Source: Branchiostoma belcheri
Lineage: Eukaryota; Chordata; Leptocardii; Amphioxiformes; Branchiostomatidae
Reading direction: 5' to 3'
Assembly (NCBI RefSeq): GCF_001625305.1
Contig: NW_017804398.1
Location: 732,497 to 796,496, forward strand
Length of the DNA stretch: 64,000 bases
In this document: piece by piece, positions 24,689-35,411 of the stretch
How positions within the stretch are numbered: the stretch's first letter is position 1
Layout of the letters: each line of letters opens with the position of its first letter
Translations under genes and position numbers: made by a program
The notes under the pieces: generated by a model
What the model was told of the DNA's origin: nothing
Seen by the model: only the letters and a program-made list of their open reading frames with translations
Database searches by the model: none

Positions 24689-27600
24689 TATATTCCATTT
24701 CTTCATCAGACTCAATACACAGATCAAGCTTTCTCTATTTCCTTATCATTTTCATTAGAAAAAGAAACTTAAGACTCTACATGTTAAGTCAACATGTACA
24801 TGACTGATTAAGTCACTTACGGCGACCAGAACGTCTGAGTAGACAAGTCCATTGTTGTGGTCTTCCCTGGCTGCTTCTGCAGCTGGTTTTAAGGCACCAG
24901 CTATGGCTAGAGGCAAATAGGCAGAATTTTTTAAATTAATGAAACTTCCCTTCAAATCACTGACAAAACGTAGGCTAATAAAAAATTATAGTATGTACTC
25001 ACAAGGAAAGTGAAATCATTGTCAATCAATCAACATAGGCCATTTAAGTGCAACAGAAAACTGGAATTGCATAGTTTCCCAGTCAGTACATTGTATGTAC
25101 TACATACTGGTAAAGGCTGCCCCACAGGCCACATCAACCTCATCAGCAGAGAGAACTGTGGGAGTCCCCGCAGCCACACGGTCATGCAGGTCTTTCACCA
25201 CAAAATGGGTCTTGTTTGAGGCAGAGACCTGTTATAAATGTTTTTTAAGGTAACATTTGCATTACGTTACATTTGCACTGCATTACAGAACCAAACATTT
25301 CAGACTTTGGGAAGTGTTCTGGGTTTTTGTGACCTTCAACTTTATAAATATACTAGATTTCTTGATTCTTACTTATTGACCTGTCATCCTCCAACAGACA
25401 TAATAACAGACACAGCTCAGCTAAGTTACCCAAAACAATACACTTCTCTATGCTACATGTACCTACCCAGAAATAATATCCTTGTTGAGCCTGCAATGTT
25501 ATAGGAAAACTTTGAACACACAAAGAAAGAAAAGAAATGATTGTGGCTATTCCCCTGTTGGGTGCTGCTAAGGAGCGTAACACTAAGAGTTCCTCTAGCG
25601 GATATGTACATCGTTCTTACCATTGCTAAAGGTGTCAGTAGATCACCCACAGATGTAGCCACTGCCAGGGCTCTCAGTGTTGCCAACTGGACATCATAGT
25701 CATTGGAGGTGTCAATGTTGTCCAGTTTGGTGATTACTTTCTCCAACAGCTGGACAAACAACAAGAGGTAATGTACGTAATGTATGTATGCATGGTGTCC
25801 GAAGGTTTGTGATAACCTACAACTTTATTTCCCAGTGTTCCTAGTTTTACATTTTGTCACATAACTGTAACTGTACCTGTGAACTACAAGCACATGTAAC
25901 CTCCATTCATGTTTATCTACCACTTGTCTTTGAGATACATGTATCATGTATCTCCAGTGAAGCACTGCCCAGGTATACACAGTTAAGAGATGCAGGAGTG
26001 CATTATACCAGGGCTGCCTTGGGTTGAACTTTTTCAGGGTGGCAGGGTGACCTGGTGGGATTATGTTAGTTGACATTTCAGAGCTGGTGTGAAATGTAGT
26101 TTATCAGACATATATACAGATTTGGATTATGTATACCATCTTACCTGTTTTAACTTGTCCTTTATTCCAGGCCCTACTCCGCCCCCTTGCCCATTATTTC
26201 CCTTGCCGATGTTCACTGCCACTGCCGCAATGCTTGTTGCCAGAGCAGCTGCTCCAATTTTGTTCCCTCTATCCAGATTCTTGCTGAAAGCGCTGTCTGG
26301 ACCATCCAGGAGCGGAGGGGCCCAAACTTCAATAGGATCAGCAGGTGGGCCAATCTGTCATACAGATAAACACATTTCAGGAAAACAAACTTGATGAGGT
26401 GAAGAAACCCTGCTGCCTTTGGTTTTATGTTTAATCTTTACAAAACAATTGCTTTTGGACCAATCTACAGTCAGCACTGAGTAGAGGTGGCCACCTAGTT
26501 TAACTGTACCATGTAAATGTCTAAAATAAATACAACTTACTGTAATAGAAAAGTCCACCTCTAGTTCCTGAAACTCCACACATGTGACCTTGACCTTGAA
26601 GTTCACCACGCCAGAAGGCAGGAGACTTATAAGGCTGTAATGAGCCTGCAAGAGACATGACATGTCTTATATCCTATCATTTCAAAGTCAAAAGAAACTC
26701 TCTTTATAAATCAATCATCGGCAGTAAACTGCTGATGGTACATAAATGATCTAAAACCATTAGCAGCTCACAGAGAACACATTCTTACCATAATGATTTA
26801 TATAATATAATAACCACCCACACAAATATGCCTGTCCCTGGTGCTGAAAACCATCCACACACAGGAAAAAAACCTGTCCTTGGTGCTGAACACACACAAC
26901 CTTCCACACACAAAACCACAACTGTCCTTGGTGCTGAACACCTTACACATATAAACACACATCTGTCCTTGTTGCTGAACACCTTCAACCAATAAGTACA
27001 CACCTGTCCTTGGTGCTGAACACCTTCAACACACAATCACACCTGTCCTTAGTGCTGAAAACCTTCCACATACACACATATGCACACATATCATCTCTAT
27101 CTCTCTATCTCTCTTTCTCTCAAGTTTGCTGGCAAAACATCTTCTATCAATTCAGCACAAAATCTGATTGATAATCAATACCTACCAATCCAGTGTAAGG
27201 GCCTACATAAGGAGGAGTTGTGAGGACAGGTGTTGTTGGGAAGGCAACAGCAGCCATTGCGATTCCATCTGCCCACCACAGGAACTCGTAAGTCAGTGGG
27301 TGAAGGTCATACTGAAATTCTGCAGGCACATTAAGTGAACTTTTATAAAAACTATAGACTTTACAAAAATCTTAAGACTCCAAAATGTTTAGGACTACAC
27401 ACTTCCTTTCACTACAGGCTATTAAGCAACTGATGAGCAACCAAATATTTAACAGATTGCTCAATGAATTTTATAGACTAACAAATTTTAAAGCACATTT
27501 TGAGTCTTTGTTGTCTTTTAAATCGTACTTTTACACTAGTAATCATTTTCCAACGATTATAAAATATAGGGTCATACAACATTGGTCGCTCAACAGTTGC

Positions 27601-30600
27601 TCAGCAATTGTCATCCTGTGCAAAGGAGGGCCTTAAGCAAGTTAGACTTATTCTAGTAAACATACCATCACAGGAGACACAGGCTGACTCCAGGACAAGC
27701 GGCAGAGCTGGTACAATCCGACAGGGATTGTCATTGGGCTTGGTGAATGTCACAACGTAAGCACTGTACTCTATGTAGTTTGTGGTTGCCACACCTCCAA
27801 CAAACAGTGTTGCACGCATTGTGTAGGTTCCCAATTTCTGTAAATAGATATGTAAGAACACTGCAAACTACCCTCCTATAGATTGTGTAAACTACATATT
27901 TGGCCATGATAATCAATCAATGCCTTGTTGTGACTTTCTTCTATTCTAACAGAAACTTAAACATGTTTTAGAACAACTACATATTAATCACATTGAAGAA
28001 ACCATAGTGACCATAATAAATACTTCCTTTAAGGAGTGTTCAAAAGATATCAGTTACTGATTCAGAAAGGCTTTTGCATATCAACCCAAATGAGTGTGTT
28101 GCACCATGTGACAGTTTACCACACTGTTTAAGTTAACATTAAGCACACTGAAGTAGGCTTTGGCTACCAATTCTTCCTTGGTTACGGGGGGTTAGGCAAA
28201 AGGAAGAAGGTTATATGACATGTCAGAGGTCAGAGGTGGCAAGGTTTGAGTGCGACTGACACAGATAAGGTTAAACTAATATGCAGTAATAAAGTATGCA
28301 TCTTTTACTTCCTAAATTCATCATCTATTGGAAAATGACATCTGACTTTAAGCTGACTTAAACTAAATTTGAGAACATAATTATCATGCACACTCACTGT
28401 AAATGTGAAGGCCAGTACTTCCACAGTGGGTCCAGTGTCGGTCCCTTCTGTTGTGTCTGTGGCCCAGTTGATACCAGTGAAGCCAGCAGGTGCTACAGGA
28501 ACTGTCCAGACGATATTTCCCACCATGGTGGTCACCACCTCCAGTTTGAAGTTGTACCATGCTAGAACTCTCCCATGGTTGCAGTTTCCACGGCAGCTGG
28601 ACAAACATTTTTTTTTACAATTAAGAATTAAGTCACTGAACTTGTAAACCACACAGTCTAGAACTGTGGCCTGACTATATCACACTTCTAGCAACCCTTC
28701 TGCTGGTCAGGCCCCTACAGAAGGCACTATCAGCCCCTGACAGTGAAAGATTGTGTAACATGGGCTATCTCAAACTGTTACTGGGATATATAATCCCTGT
28801 GCTGGTCTAAGAATGTGTGATGAGGAAAGATGATTGGCATAAAATATATGTCATTGAAAGTTGCTGTACTCTATGTTGTAACTGTTAGATAATAATGCTG
28901 TTAAGTAAACAAAATTACTGATTAGATAGTAAATTAGTTGATCAAATAATTGTGGTCAGACAACCCGTTAAGGTAATTTAATAAATTTTACAGTTTACCT
29001 CTCCTTTGTTAGAAAAGAAAGATACAAGAAATTAAAGAGCATCACAGAAAAACAGAAGACATGGCAGAAAAAAGAGTTCATGGTTACAAGATGAACAAGT
29101 CGATCCCTGGAGGTACGAGTTCTGTGATGATGGAGTGGGTTCCAGGCAGGCGCCCTGGGTAGGAGATCTCCACCGTGTGTTTGATGATGGCTCCCGGAGC
29201 ACCATACAGGTGGGGCTGACCAGCAGCACCGTCGGTGAAGTCACAGACATAGTCCCCTATGGGAGTGGGCTGTGCAGGGGAAGCTTCAATGTTGATTGGG
29301 ATTGTCACTGGGAAAACATACATATATTACATAGACTTTTATTATCGTTATTATTCACATATTATATTGGTCTCAATGGTGAAATACCCCAGGATTCTGC
29401 CTCAAGTGGCATCTGGTGGTCTCTCAAACATACAAGTTTTCAAAATTATAAATATGGTAGATACATACCTGACCACCGGGTTACATACATCCACCACTTT
29501 GAAAAATGGACCCAAAGAGCTCTTCAAAGCCCAGTATAATGCACATCATACTTGGTGTTGCAAAGACAATTTTTCAGAGTGGCAGAGACATGTAACGTGG
29601 CGGATAAATTTTAATGGAGGTTATAAGGTTAATGTTAGGAGGAAATATACACTTATCAAACACACACCCGTGCAGTAGCCCAAATGGCAGAAAGCCACTG
29701 GACGAAGGTAGTAGACGTAGAATCCGGAACAAGCCATGGCCAATATCCTCCAGGTAAAGGCACAGGTGTCGCCGTTCCATTCAGCACATGCTGTTCTGCA
29801 CACTGGACCCTCTGACAGTGCAGGCTGGGGGCCGTCCATCCACACTCCTGCACGTGTGCCGCATCTGTATCAGCACAAGGTAACAACATGAGGAATGCTT
29901 TATCAGGATGAAAATACATGAATTGCAGCCTCAGGCTGAATTACATGATATGTGATAATTTCTTATAGCAAGATTGAGCTATGACAATTGAATCAATTTG
30001 TGATTTGAAAGCTTCACAGTCAAGCATAACATATGATTACTGAACAGATAATATTTGATGTGCCATATAGCCAGTTAATGTTATCAAAATATTATGGGAC
30101 AGTGTTACAGGAAGTCTTAGAAGATGAGAAATACAAACCGATAATTGGAGCCTGGAGGTGTGTTAGCCAGGTGGTTACCTGCCGCCCCTTCAAAACGATA
30201 CCAACCGGCTGTCCATGTGAAGGGACCCCCATTGGCATTTTCATTTCCATCACAGTGTTCTGTACCTGGTGTAAGATGGTCAAAGACAGTGGCGAGGTCT
30301 CGCCAATCATCAGTCAAGGATGTGTAGCTGGTGCAAGCATCTGACGTCACTGTGTGATAAAAAAGAGACTTAAATTTTCTGTGTGACAACTGGTGGAGGT
30401 AACATTAGTGGAGGTAACATTACTTAAGCAATGCATAATTTATAAATTATGGCAACTGGGTAGGTTTAGCTGCAAGTATATAATTATAATATAATGACTA
30501 CCAGCTGTTGGTAGCTGCAGAATTTCGTAGGTCCATGCGTAGTTGAAGTCGAGGATACCCAGGTTGCCCTCAGGGTCCCAGGAGTACCAGGCGTCCACTG

Positions 30601-32666
30601 TGTAGTCGTCGAAGTGTACCATACGTCTGGTCCCCCCGACAATGTGAGCGACCAGGGCTTCTTCTACTGCCTCCAGCCAGGTCTGCTCCATGTAGGTGTG
30701 CAGAACTCCTGATGTCTCTGTCACCGTCACTTGGAGCTGTGAGGAACAGAAAAGGTGTGCCATAACACCACAACTGGCCACAACTGACCACAACCAGGTC
30801 TAGTATACAAGGTACATGGCTTTTTGGGGCAACAACCTTCAAGTTATGTGATGTTCTGAATACATTGTCTAATGCAATTATGAATAGAAATGGAATTATC
30901 AGGTAAATATTTAAGGCTTACCTGTGTTTTCTATTCATAAGCATCTATATTAGACAATGTACACATTACCTCAAGTAGGAGGACACCGCTGCTGACTGTG
31001 TCAGCAGGGATGGTGAAGTCTTCTGCATCCATCACAAGAGCAGGAACAGTCTCCACAGTAATCTGAGTAGGAGTGTCAGGGTCATCCAACCTACATGTAA
31101 TACATATTTAATATCAAGTCGGATACTTGTTATGTCTTGTCCTGAAATTGTTCTCAATCACTCAGATGAAGGATAGTGGGTACTATCTGAAATGTCTCAG
31201 AGCATTATTCACTCACTTGATTTTTTTTTTTATGTAATAAATGTTCTTCCTGGATGTCTGGACTTCATTGAAGTCTGGCAATCAAAACCATGCCTACCTG
31301 TACAGCATCCACTTCCAGGTCGTGGTTGGGTTTCCATTGGTGCACTGAGCTGCCACATGGCTTGTGAATGGGACAGCATGCTTTACCTGAAACACCAACC
31401 GATTTTCCAGTGGCCTTAGCCCCTCGAAAACCACGGCATCCACTGTGCATGCACTGACAACTGTTGTACCATCATCCAGGCAGGAAGGCTGGATGAGGGA
31501 TGTGGGGCAGATGACAGCTAGGCGTGGGAAAGAGAAACAAATGTATGATAATCAATTTCAAATTGTTTTCTTTTGCATGTTTGCATGTTTCTTTTGACCA
31601 ATGGCAAACAGTGGCCAATGCCTAATGGATTATATAATGTACTATCTTGCTGTTTAGTTAGAACTTTATCAACAGAGGATCTGCTTGGAGATTAGTTTGG
31701 CTATTGGTTACAGGATTGGGCAGAAGAGAGAAGATTAATGCTGATGACTTATATCTTGTCTGACACTGACTTCTTCCCTCGTGACATCAATAAATAAAAA
31801 GCAGACAGCAGACCAATTTGAGTACATGATCTGTATTTCATGAGTAAGCAAACTTATTAGAAACATTAACAAACATGTAGCCTTCTTACTCACATGCACA
31901 TAGGTTGGTGACATCGCTGTTCTGGTGCTCACACACACAGTTGGTACAGGGCACGCCCGTGTCTGTCCCCTCGTGGCACGTACACATCTTGCCTGAACCA
32001 TCGTAGCAGGGTGACAGTTGGGAATACACACCAACAGCAAGGCTCAAGATTACTGCTCCATAAAAGAAAAGAAAATGACAGAAGGCAACAATGTCAATGT
32101 TTCCTATATTCAGTAGTGCTTTTAGCAACTTTCAGACATGGAGGACGTTTCTGCAGTGTCAAGTGTCATTTTGATTATTTTTCTCAGATACATGTACAAA
32201 CAATACATTTTTTTGGCTGTCTAGTGTTTGTGTTAATTCCTGAACCAACATACAAGCAGTCTGGTTATTTCAATCAGCTGATAGAATTCTAACAAACAGG
32301 CTTGCAGCAATGCAAAGAATACAGTAATACACATGAACATTATTGTCAGTATCTGCCCTCATACTTCTAACCCATATATTTATGGGAATTGTTATACTAA
32401 TACCTATCATTTCTTTTAATGTCTTCCGATGTGTTAACTACATGTATCGCTCTTAAAATACTTCAAGAAAGAAATCAATTGGTAGTGCCGGGACCGACCA
32501 CTATAGATTTACATCATAATTCACCTGACTGGTGGGTATTTTGTTGTTAGGACATCAACACAGTTTGAAAAGAATCACTGGGTGTAAAATCCATACCTAA
32601 AGCAGACAGCCATTGCCAATGTTTTCGTAGAGGGTCCAGGTCGATGCAGCACCAGCGATGAAGCAT
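11623..32666 (-). CDS. Polycystin-1-family receptor-channel, gene A (43 exons, complete)
   Basis: Gene A encodes a large membrane protein of the PKD1/PKD1L/PKDREJ family, expected to act as an adhesion-GPCR-like receptor fused to a TRPP-type channel. I joined 43 exons from ATG 32666 to TAA/TGA ending at 11623; every junction keeps phase and the protein is 2348 aa. Order: signal peptide and Cys-rich segment (1-76), N-terminal region (77-268), uromodulin-type D8C domain (269-404), REJ-like region (405-1026), GAIN end and GPS (1027-1208, HLT cleavage at about Thr1185), TM1 and PLAT (1209-1394), TMs with a long Ser/Lys-rich cytosolic loop (1394-1806), PKD channel (1807-2348). Leucine-rich, C-type lectin and PKD repeats of PKD1 are absent. 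An alternative in-frame ATG lies at 32744. The closest relative is gene B, downstream in coordinate and in the same orientation. Orthology to PKDREJ versus PKD1L2 is undecided. Confidence 0.9.
12051..12480 (+). repeat. RE1-like 43-bp minisatellite, array 1 (gene A last intron)
   Basis: About ten good units of 42-43 bp, plus a degenerate one near 12037. Each holds a (T/C)CAGCAC(C/T)AAGGACAG core followed by GGACAGTAGTGTCTGTG. Full matches to TTCAGCACCAAGGACAG begin at 12112, 12198, 12284 and 12456. The core equals both half sites (TTCAGCACC and GGACAG) of the REST/NRSF RE1 element with the canonical 2-nt spacer. The array lies in the intron between gene A exons 42 and 43. Confidence 0.9.
16273..20463 (-). 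CDS. Gene A exons 28-34: TM helices 2-5 and variable cytosolic loop
   Basis: The exons are 20250-20463, 19823-19937, 19218-19539, 18559-18779, 18022-18209, 16643-16723 and 16273-16368. Conserved TMs include RLSCCLTLLYSTMVTNIMFF, AAIIMPVNLLIVFFF and LLVWSASFVAAFF. Exons 19218-19539 and 18559-18779 form a hydrophilic loop rich in Ser, Asp, Lys and Glu that is longer and quite different from gene B. The exon ending at 18559 is followed by GCAAGT, so the intron is GC-AG type. A possible 75-nt in-frame cassette exon lies at 18952-19026. The intron between 18022 and 16723 carries a Penelope-like insertion and an RE1-like array. Confidence 0.85.
16784..17007 (+). repeat. RE1-like tandem array with ~34-bp units
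   Basis: Several units of the form cagaccaatcagcaccaagg followed by acagacactgtg. The core is ATCAGCACCAAGGACAG (one mismatch in the left half site). The flanks differ from array 1. It lies in a gene A intron next to the Penelope-like insertion. Confidence 0.8.
17105..17137 (-). ncRNA. Hammerhead-ribozyme-like core in left inverted repeat
   Basis: On the minus strand CTGAAGA (17137-17131) is followed by a 7-bp stem GGTGTCT/AGACACC with a 3-nt loop, then GAAA (17112-17109) and CGTC. This is the order of the conserved hammerhead core as described for Penelope-like elements. One extra A precedes stem II and the stem III is minimal, so activity as a monomer is doubtful. Confidence 0.5.
17212..17778 (+). 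pseudogene. GIY-YIG endonuclease domain of Penelope-like element, RT missing
   Basis: The frame is open from the left inverted repeat through PYVKGI, KPKTTLRSLLVHPKDK, then the nuclease core IYKIPC..C..VYIGETGR, the conserved Arg in TRLEEHKK and His, and a C-terminal KEAVWIRK block. These are the hallmarks of the nuclease end of Penelope ORF2. The frame itself is undamaged, but without RT it cannot be an autonomous copy. The last residues are encoded in the right inverted repeat and stop at 17776-17778. Confidence 0.85.
17775..17807 (+). ncRNA. Hammerhead-ribozyme-like core in right inverted repeat
   Basis: CTGAAGA (17775-17781), a 7-bp stem II (17783-17789 with 17793-17799), GAAA (17800-17803) and CGTC (17804-17807). 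This is the mirror copy of the core in the left repeat. Confidence 0.5.
18952..19026 (-). other. Candidate 75-nt cassette exon, related to gene B exon 7
   Basis: It is bounded by ctgctcag and AAT|gtaatg and is symmetric (phase 2 at both ends), so it would fit in frame between gene A exons 19218-19539 and 18559-18779. Its translation CDHSGKLMLEK and the DNA resemble gene B exon 54493-54582. Without it the flanking exons also join in frame, so it is either optional or a relic. Confidence 0.4.
20732..21973 (-). CDS. Gene A exons 23-27: first TM helix and PLAT domain
   Basis: The exons are 21878-21973 (TM1, NPIGLILVLSTFLLYLL), 21536-21643, 21117-21295, 20959-21024 and 20732-20839. The PLAT/LH2 lipid-binding domain follows TM1 as in all PKD1-family members, with conserved YVVTLYTG, VWINLFGDYG, FLVSS, IGMIHVVHIWHDNTG and VVYFLCN. 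It would lie in the cytosol. All five exon lengths match gene B (96, 108, 179, 66, 108). Confidence 0.9.
22337..23213 (-). CDS. Gene A exons 20-22: GAIN end and GPS autoproteolysis site
   Basis: The exons are 22928-23213, 22633-22769 and 22337-22459. The GPS pattern is complete: METMCVYFGDEW, W..GC, then HCRCNHLTKF. Cleavage between Leu and Thr in HLT is known for this motif. Exon lengths (286, 137, 123) equal those of gene B. The central part of exon 20 is almost identical in DNA to gene B. Confidence 0.9.
23407..29307 (-). CDS. Gene A exons 8-19: REJ-like extracellular region
   Basis: Twelve exons: 29088-29307, 28398-28596, 27666-27837, 27186-27319, 26541-26645, 26145-26354, 25621-25749, 25108-25228, 24821-24906, 24236-24411, 23873-23972, 23407-23619. 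They give about 620 residues between D8C and the GPS. This position and composition (repeated W/C blocks such as YEFLWWADG, WAPPLLDGPDSAF, FRTIDVMDDIYLNYM, NPFEYSNNS) fit the REJ (receptor for egg jelly) module of PKD-family proteins, which merges into a GAIN-like fold. Assignment of exact REJ borders needs a profile search. One scaffold gap (24599-24618) lies in the intron after exon 24821-24906. Confidence 0.8.
24599..24618. other. Scaffold gap (20 N) at a CATA microsatellite
   Basis: Twenty N between a TA run and (CATA)n that extends to about 24680. The gap is probably an unresolved repeat; it lies inside a gene A intron and touches no exon. Confidence 0.95.
26825..27062 (-). repeat. RE1-like tandem array with ~58-bp units (minus orientation)
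   Basis: Five or six units containing CTGTCCTTGGTGCTGAA, the reverse complement of TTCAGCACCAAGGACAG. Exact copies lie at 26874-26890, 26932-26948 and 27004-27020, with variants near 26830, 26966 and 27044. Flanks are CA-rich (accttccacacaca). It is in the gene A intron between exons 27186-27319 and 26541-26645. Confidence 0.85.
29494..29583. mobile_element. MITE-like repeat with CCACTTTGAAAAA termini
   Basis: Left end CCACTTTGAAAAA, right end TTTTTCAGAGTGG, i.e. imperfect terminal inverted repeats. Relatives occur at 45852-46000, 54962-55110, and as partial copies near 25990-26060, 33655-33760 and 40790-40866, all in introns or between genes. Confidence 0.6.
29668..30349 (-). CDS. Gene A exons 6-7: uromodulin-type D8C domain
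   Basis: The exons are 30139-30349 and 29668-29864. They read C..Y..LTDDWRD, then GWYRFEGAAG, then CGTRAGVWM, VCRTACAEW and FYVYYL....C.LGYCT. This is the eight-cysteine D8C pattern known from uromodulin and GP2. The two halves join directly. Gene B has an additional 90-nt exon at this junction. D8C modules are extracellular and disulphide-bonded. Confidence 0.85.
30502..31517 (-). CDS. Gene A exons 3-5: N-terminal extracellular region
   Basis: The exons are 31298-31517, 30970-31090 and 30502-30736. Exons 3 and 5 have exactly the same lengths (220 and 235 nt) as in gene B. They encode a Cys-containing segment with SACTVDAV and FEGLRP, a beta-rich linker, and a conserved block beginning LQVTVTETSGV. 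I do not recognise the fold. It precedes D8C directly. An imperfect inverted repeat (30862-30890 with 30928-30960) lies in the intron between exons 4 and 5. Confidence 0.8.
31894..32666 (-). CDS. Gene A exons 1-2: signal peptide and Cys-rich N-terminus
   Basis: Exon 1 is 32597-32666 and exon 2 is 31894-32052. Together they encode a basic start, a hydrophobic stretch (VILSLAVGVYS) consistent with a signal peptide, and then a Cys-rich motif CYDG..CTCH.GTDTG.PC..CVC. The same motif is in gene B exon 2, which has the same length (159 nt) and phase. The function of this motif is unknown to me. Confidence 0.8.
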
Positions 32667-35411
32667 CTTGTCTCTCAATCCTTGATATAGGCTATGACGA
32701 GGAATGTCAGTGTAGGTTTCCAATGATGCAAAATGAGCAGTCACCAGGAAAAGCTCAGAGTCCCTGATGACTGCAGAAATGCTGGCTGGTCGATGCCTTT
32801 GTCACCGCATGGGTGTGTACCAAACAACATGGTTGTGCTTGACGTGATCTGTAGAAAAGATATAGCAATTATAATAAAAGCAATTATCCATACAGTCACT
32901 CAAACTGTCACTTAAGCACATGAAGTAGAATACTCCAGGAACTCTGGAGCTGAGCCTGTGTTTACTTGATGTGCTGAGGGTTATTGACCCCCACCCCAAG
33001 ATGTGGGATGGTAACCGTCAGTGGACTGGCCACTGGAGCGTGATGCCAGGCTATATTTCAGAACAAACAACAGTACTACCAGGTATGCAGACATATCATA
33101 CCCAAAAGTGCCACTGCAGTACCTTAGAAAGCTGCAAGAATGCTCATTATCAATTTTGAACTTCATATTCCCAACCCCAACCTACCAAAGAAGTATATTG
33201 TGAAAATGCATCACCAATGTCAAAAGTTATGAATCCTGTCTAGACTAAGTCTATTTCCATCATAAAAGGCCCGCAGCTATTTCAATGAATGCTACACTAG
33301 GTCCCTATTGCCCAAACACCCGATGTATATCCTACTCACAAATGAAGACCATAGCATGTCCACAACATGAGAAATCATACCCATGTACACTGCTGCAATA
33401 CCACACAAAGCTGCTAGACCTTTGTCATCCCAGCCCCAACGTACATTTTGTACCTACAAATTTAATTAACTTTGCGATACACACCCAATTTTATAACCGT
33501 TTAAACAACCGCCAAGCCCTATATACATGTACATGTATGGTGCATGTACATGTACCTATTACACAATTAACCTTAAAGTTTTTGAAGAAGATAAGAATGT
33601 TCAATCTAAAGAGATGCAGTCTGTGTACTAAAATTTTCATGCAGTATCAGTAATCATCGAGGTGTGTATACCTCAGATACCTGGATGTCCAAGACAGTTT
33701 AAGAGGGATTTGATAACCCCATTTTCTCAAAGTGGCAGTCTTAGGGAATTTGGCAGAATTATAAGAGTTGATGTTACATTATGGTATTTGTGCTGAACTG
33801 AGCACAGCATCACTATGGATACTGGATGACCTCTTCCAATTATGCTTACTAAAGATATGGTTTAAAGTGTTTTCGAGAATATATAAAGAAACAGTGGGAG
33901 TGTACAATTTGGGAATCTGTCATACTCAACAGACTACAGAACTAAAAGTGTGTCATCAAGCAACACTGCGAAGCTAATAAAGTGGCCTTCACCTGTCAGT
34001 GTGCATTGTGATACTGTATGAATTATAGTGTCTTTCTTTATTCCGCTTGTCTAGACAATATTTACAGTGGAAGAAAAAAGAATCAGACAGAGGAAGAAAT
34101 GGGCAGACAATAGGGACCCATTATGCTAAGGGACTACATACAAAACTGATGCAGCATGATAAATTAGGAGTGACATGTTTTTCTTTCACTGCAGGAGAGT
34201 TAAAGTTGTTGCCTTGGTGACTGCGTCACAGGTGTACGTAGGAAAGGACACACCTATATCTGATATCCCCTAGAGACAAACCTTCCCATATGAACCTTTT
34301 TGTTTTGAAGAAATTACTGCAGCTACAGTATCCAAATTATGGACACTTTAAAGTAGAGATCGGGCATCATAAAATCCTCTACAAGGACAGTGTAATACAT
34401 GACTTCAGCCACTGCTCTATTCTTTGCATAATTTATTAATGTCATACTAGTACTACTAGTGAGTGAATGTTGTCTTATTTCTTATATTGTTATCAATCCA
34501 TCACTGAATATGTACAGATTACTGAGTCTCAATATGCTATCAAAACTGCAAATGCAGGAAATTACACAACACCCTGTACTTCTTCCATTCTACTATCATG
34601 ATTGTGGTCTCACAGAGAATAAATGATTCGTTAAAGCATGCAAGAAAAATGTCCAAGATGTCACGACATCACAAACAAGTCAGTTAGTACCTCATAGAAC
34701 ATTGAATTACTTAAAACAATTCAACATGAATCAGTTAATATGTGTCAGTTGATATATGTTGACATTTACTAATATGTGAAAGTATGTTAAGATTTTACCT
34801 AAATAGTATACACCATGTGTTATGTACATGTAGATGATGACAAATGAGTAACCTGGTGTGTCAAGTTTGGCAAGAACCAGTAAAAATTTGACCTCTATAC
34901 ATGTAGACATGGGTATTACAATCTTAACCAGAACAAACCAATCATAATATGACATTACAAATTTGGTGCCAAAAGCTGCCTTAGCAGGAAGGTTAATTTG
35001 CAGTACATGAACAAGAGCAAACAACAAGTGATTCAGAAATATTTCCTTGCCATACATTTAATATACTTTTATCATGCCCTGTTCTTATATTTGATAGTAA
35101 ATATCAGTGTCCAATTTATACAATTCATTACAGCTCTCAATATTATACCTTTACTATATACAGTTATCATCATATTGTTTATGACTTATTAGAGTATAAG
35201 TATGACAGTTATTTATAAAGGTAGGTTAGTCTCTTAGCATTGTTAGATATTAGCAATATCAGATTATTCCATATAAATATCATGTACAATTTGCCATACA
35301 TTCTTGAGTGTACAAATGTAGTGCAATAAAATTCTTTTTCTATAAACATGTTGATATAGTCAACTACTCGCAAATCTGCCTGAGGGCTATGAGAAATCCT
35401 TTTGGAATAAA
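32667..35411. other. Spacer between polycystin genes A and B
   Basis: Contains the 5' flank of gene A and the 3' flank of gene B. It is AT-rich and has a partial MITE-like copy near 33655-33760. No supported coding exon was found; the ORFs of 60-122 codons here show no domain. Gene A transcription should start in its first part (32.7-33.3 kb), but I see no convincing core promoter motif. Confidence 0.5.

Noticed and set aside
32547-32744. Longer start for gene A at ATG 32744
   Set aside because: In frame, but it would put 26 hydrophilic residues before the signal peptide; the ATG at 32666 gives a typical short signal sequence and matches the layout of gene B.
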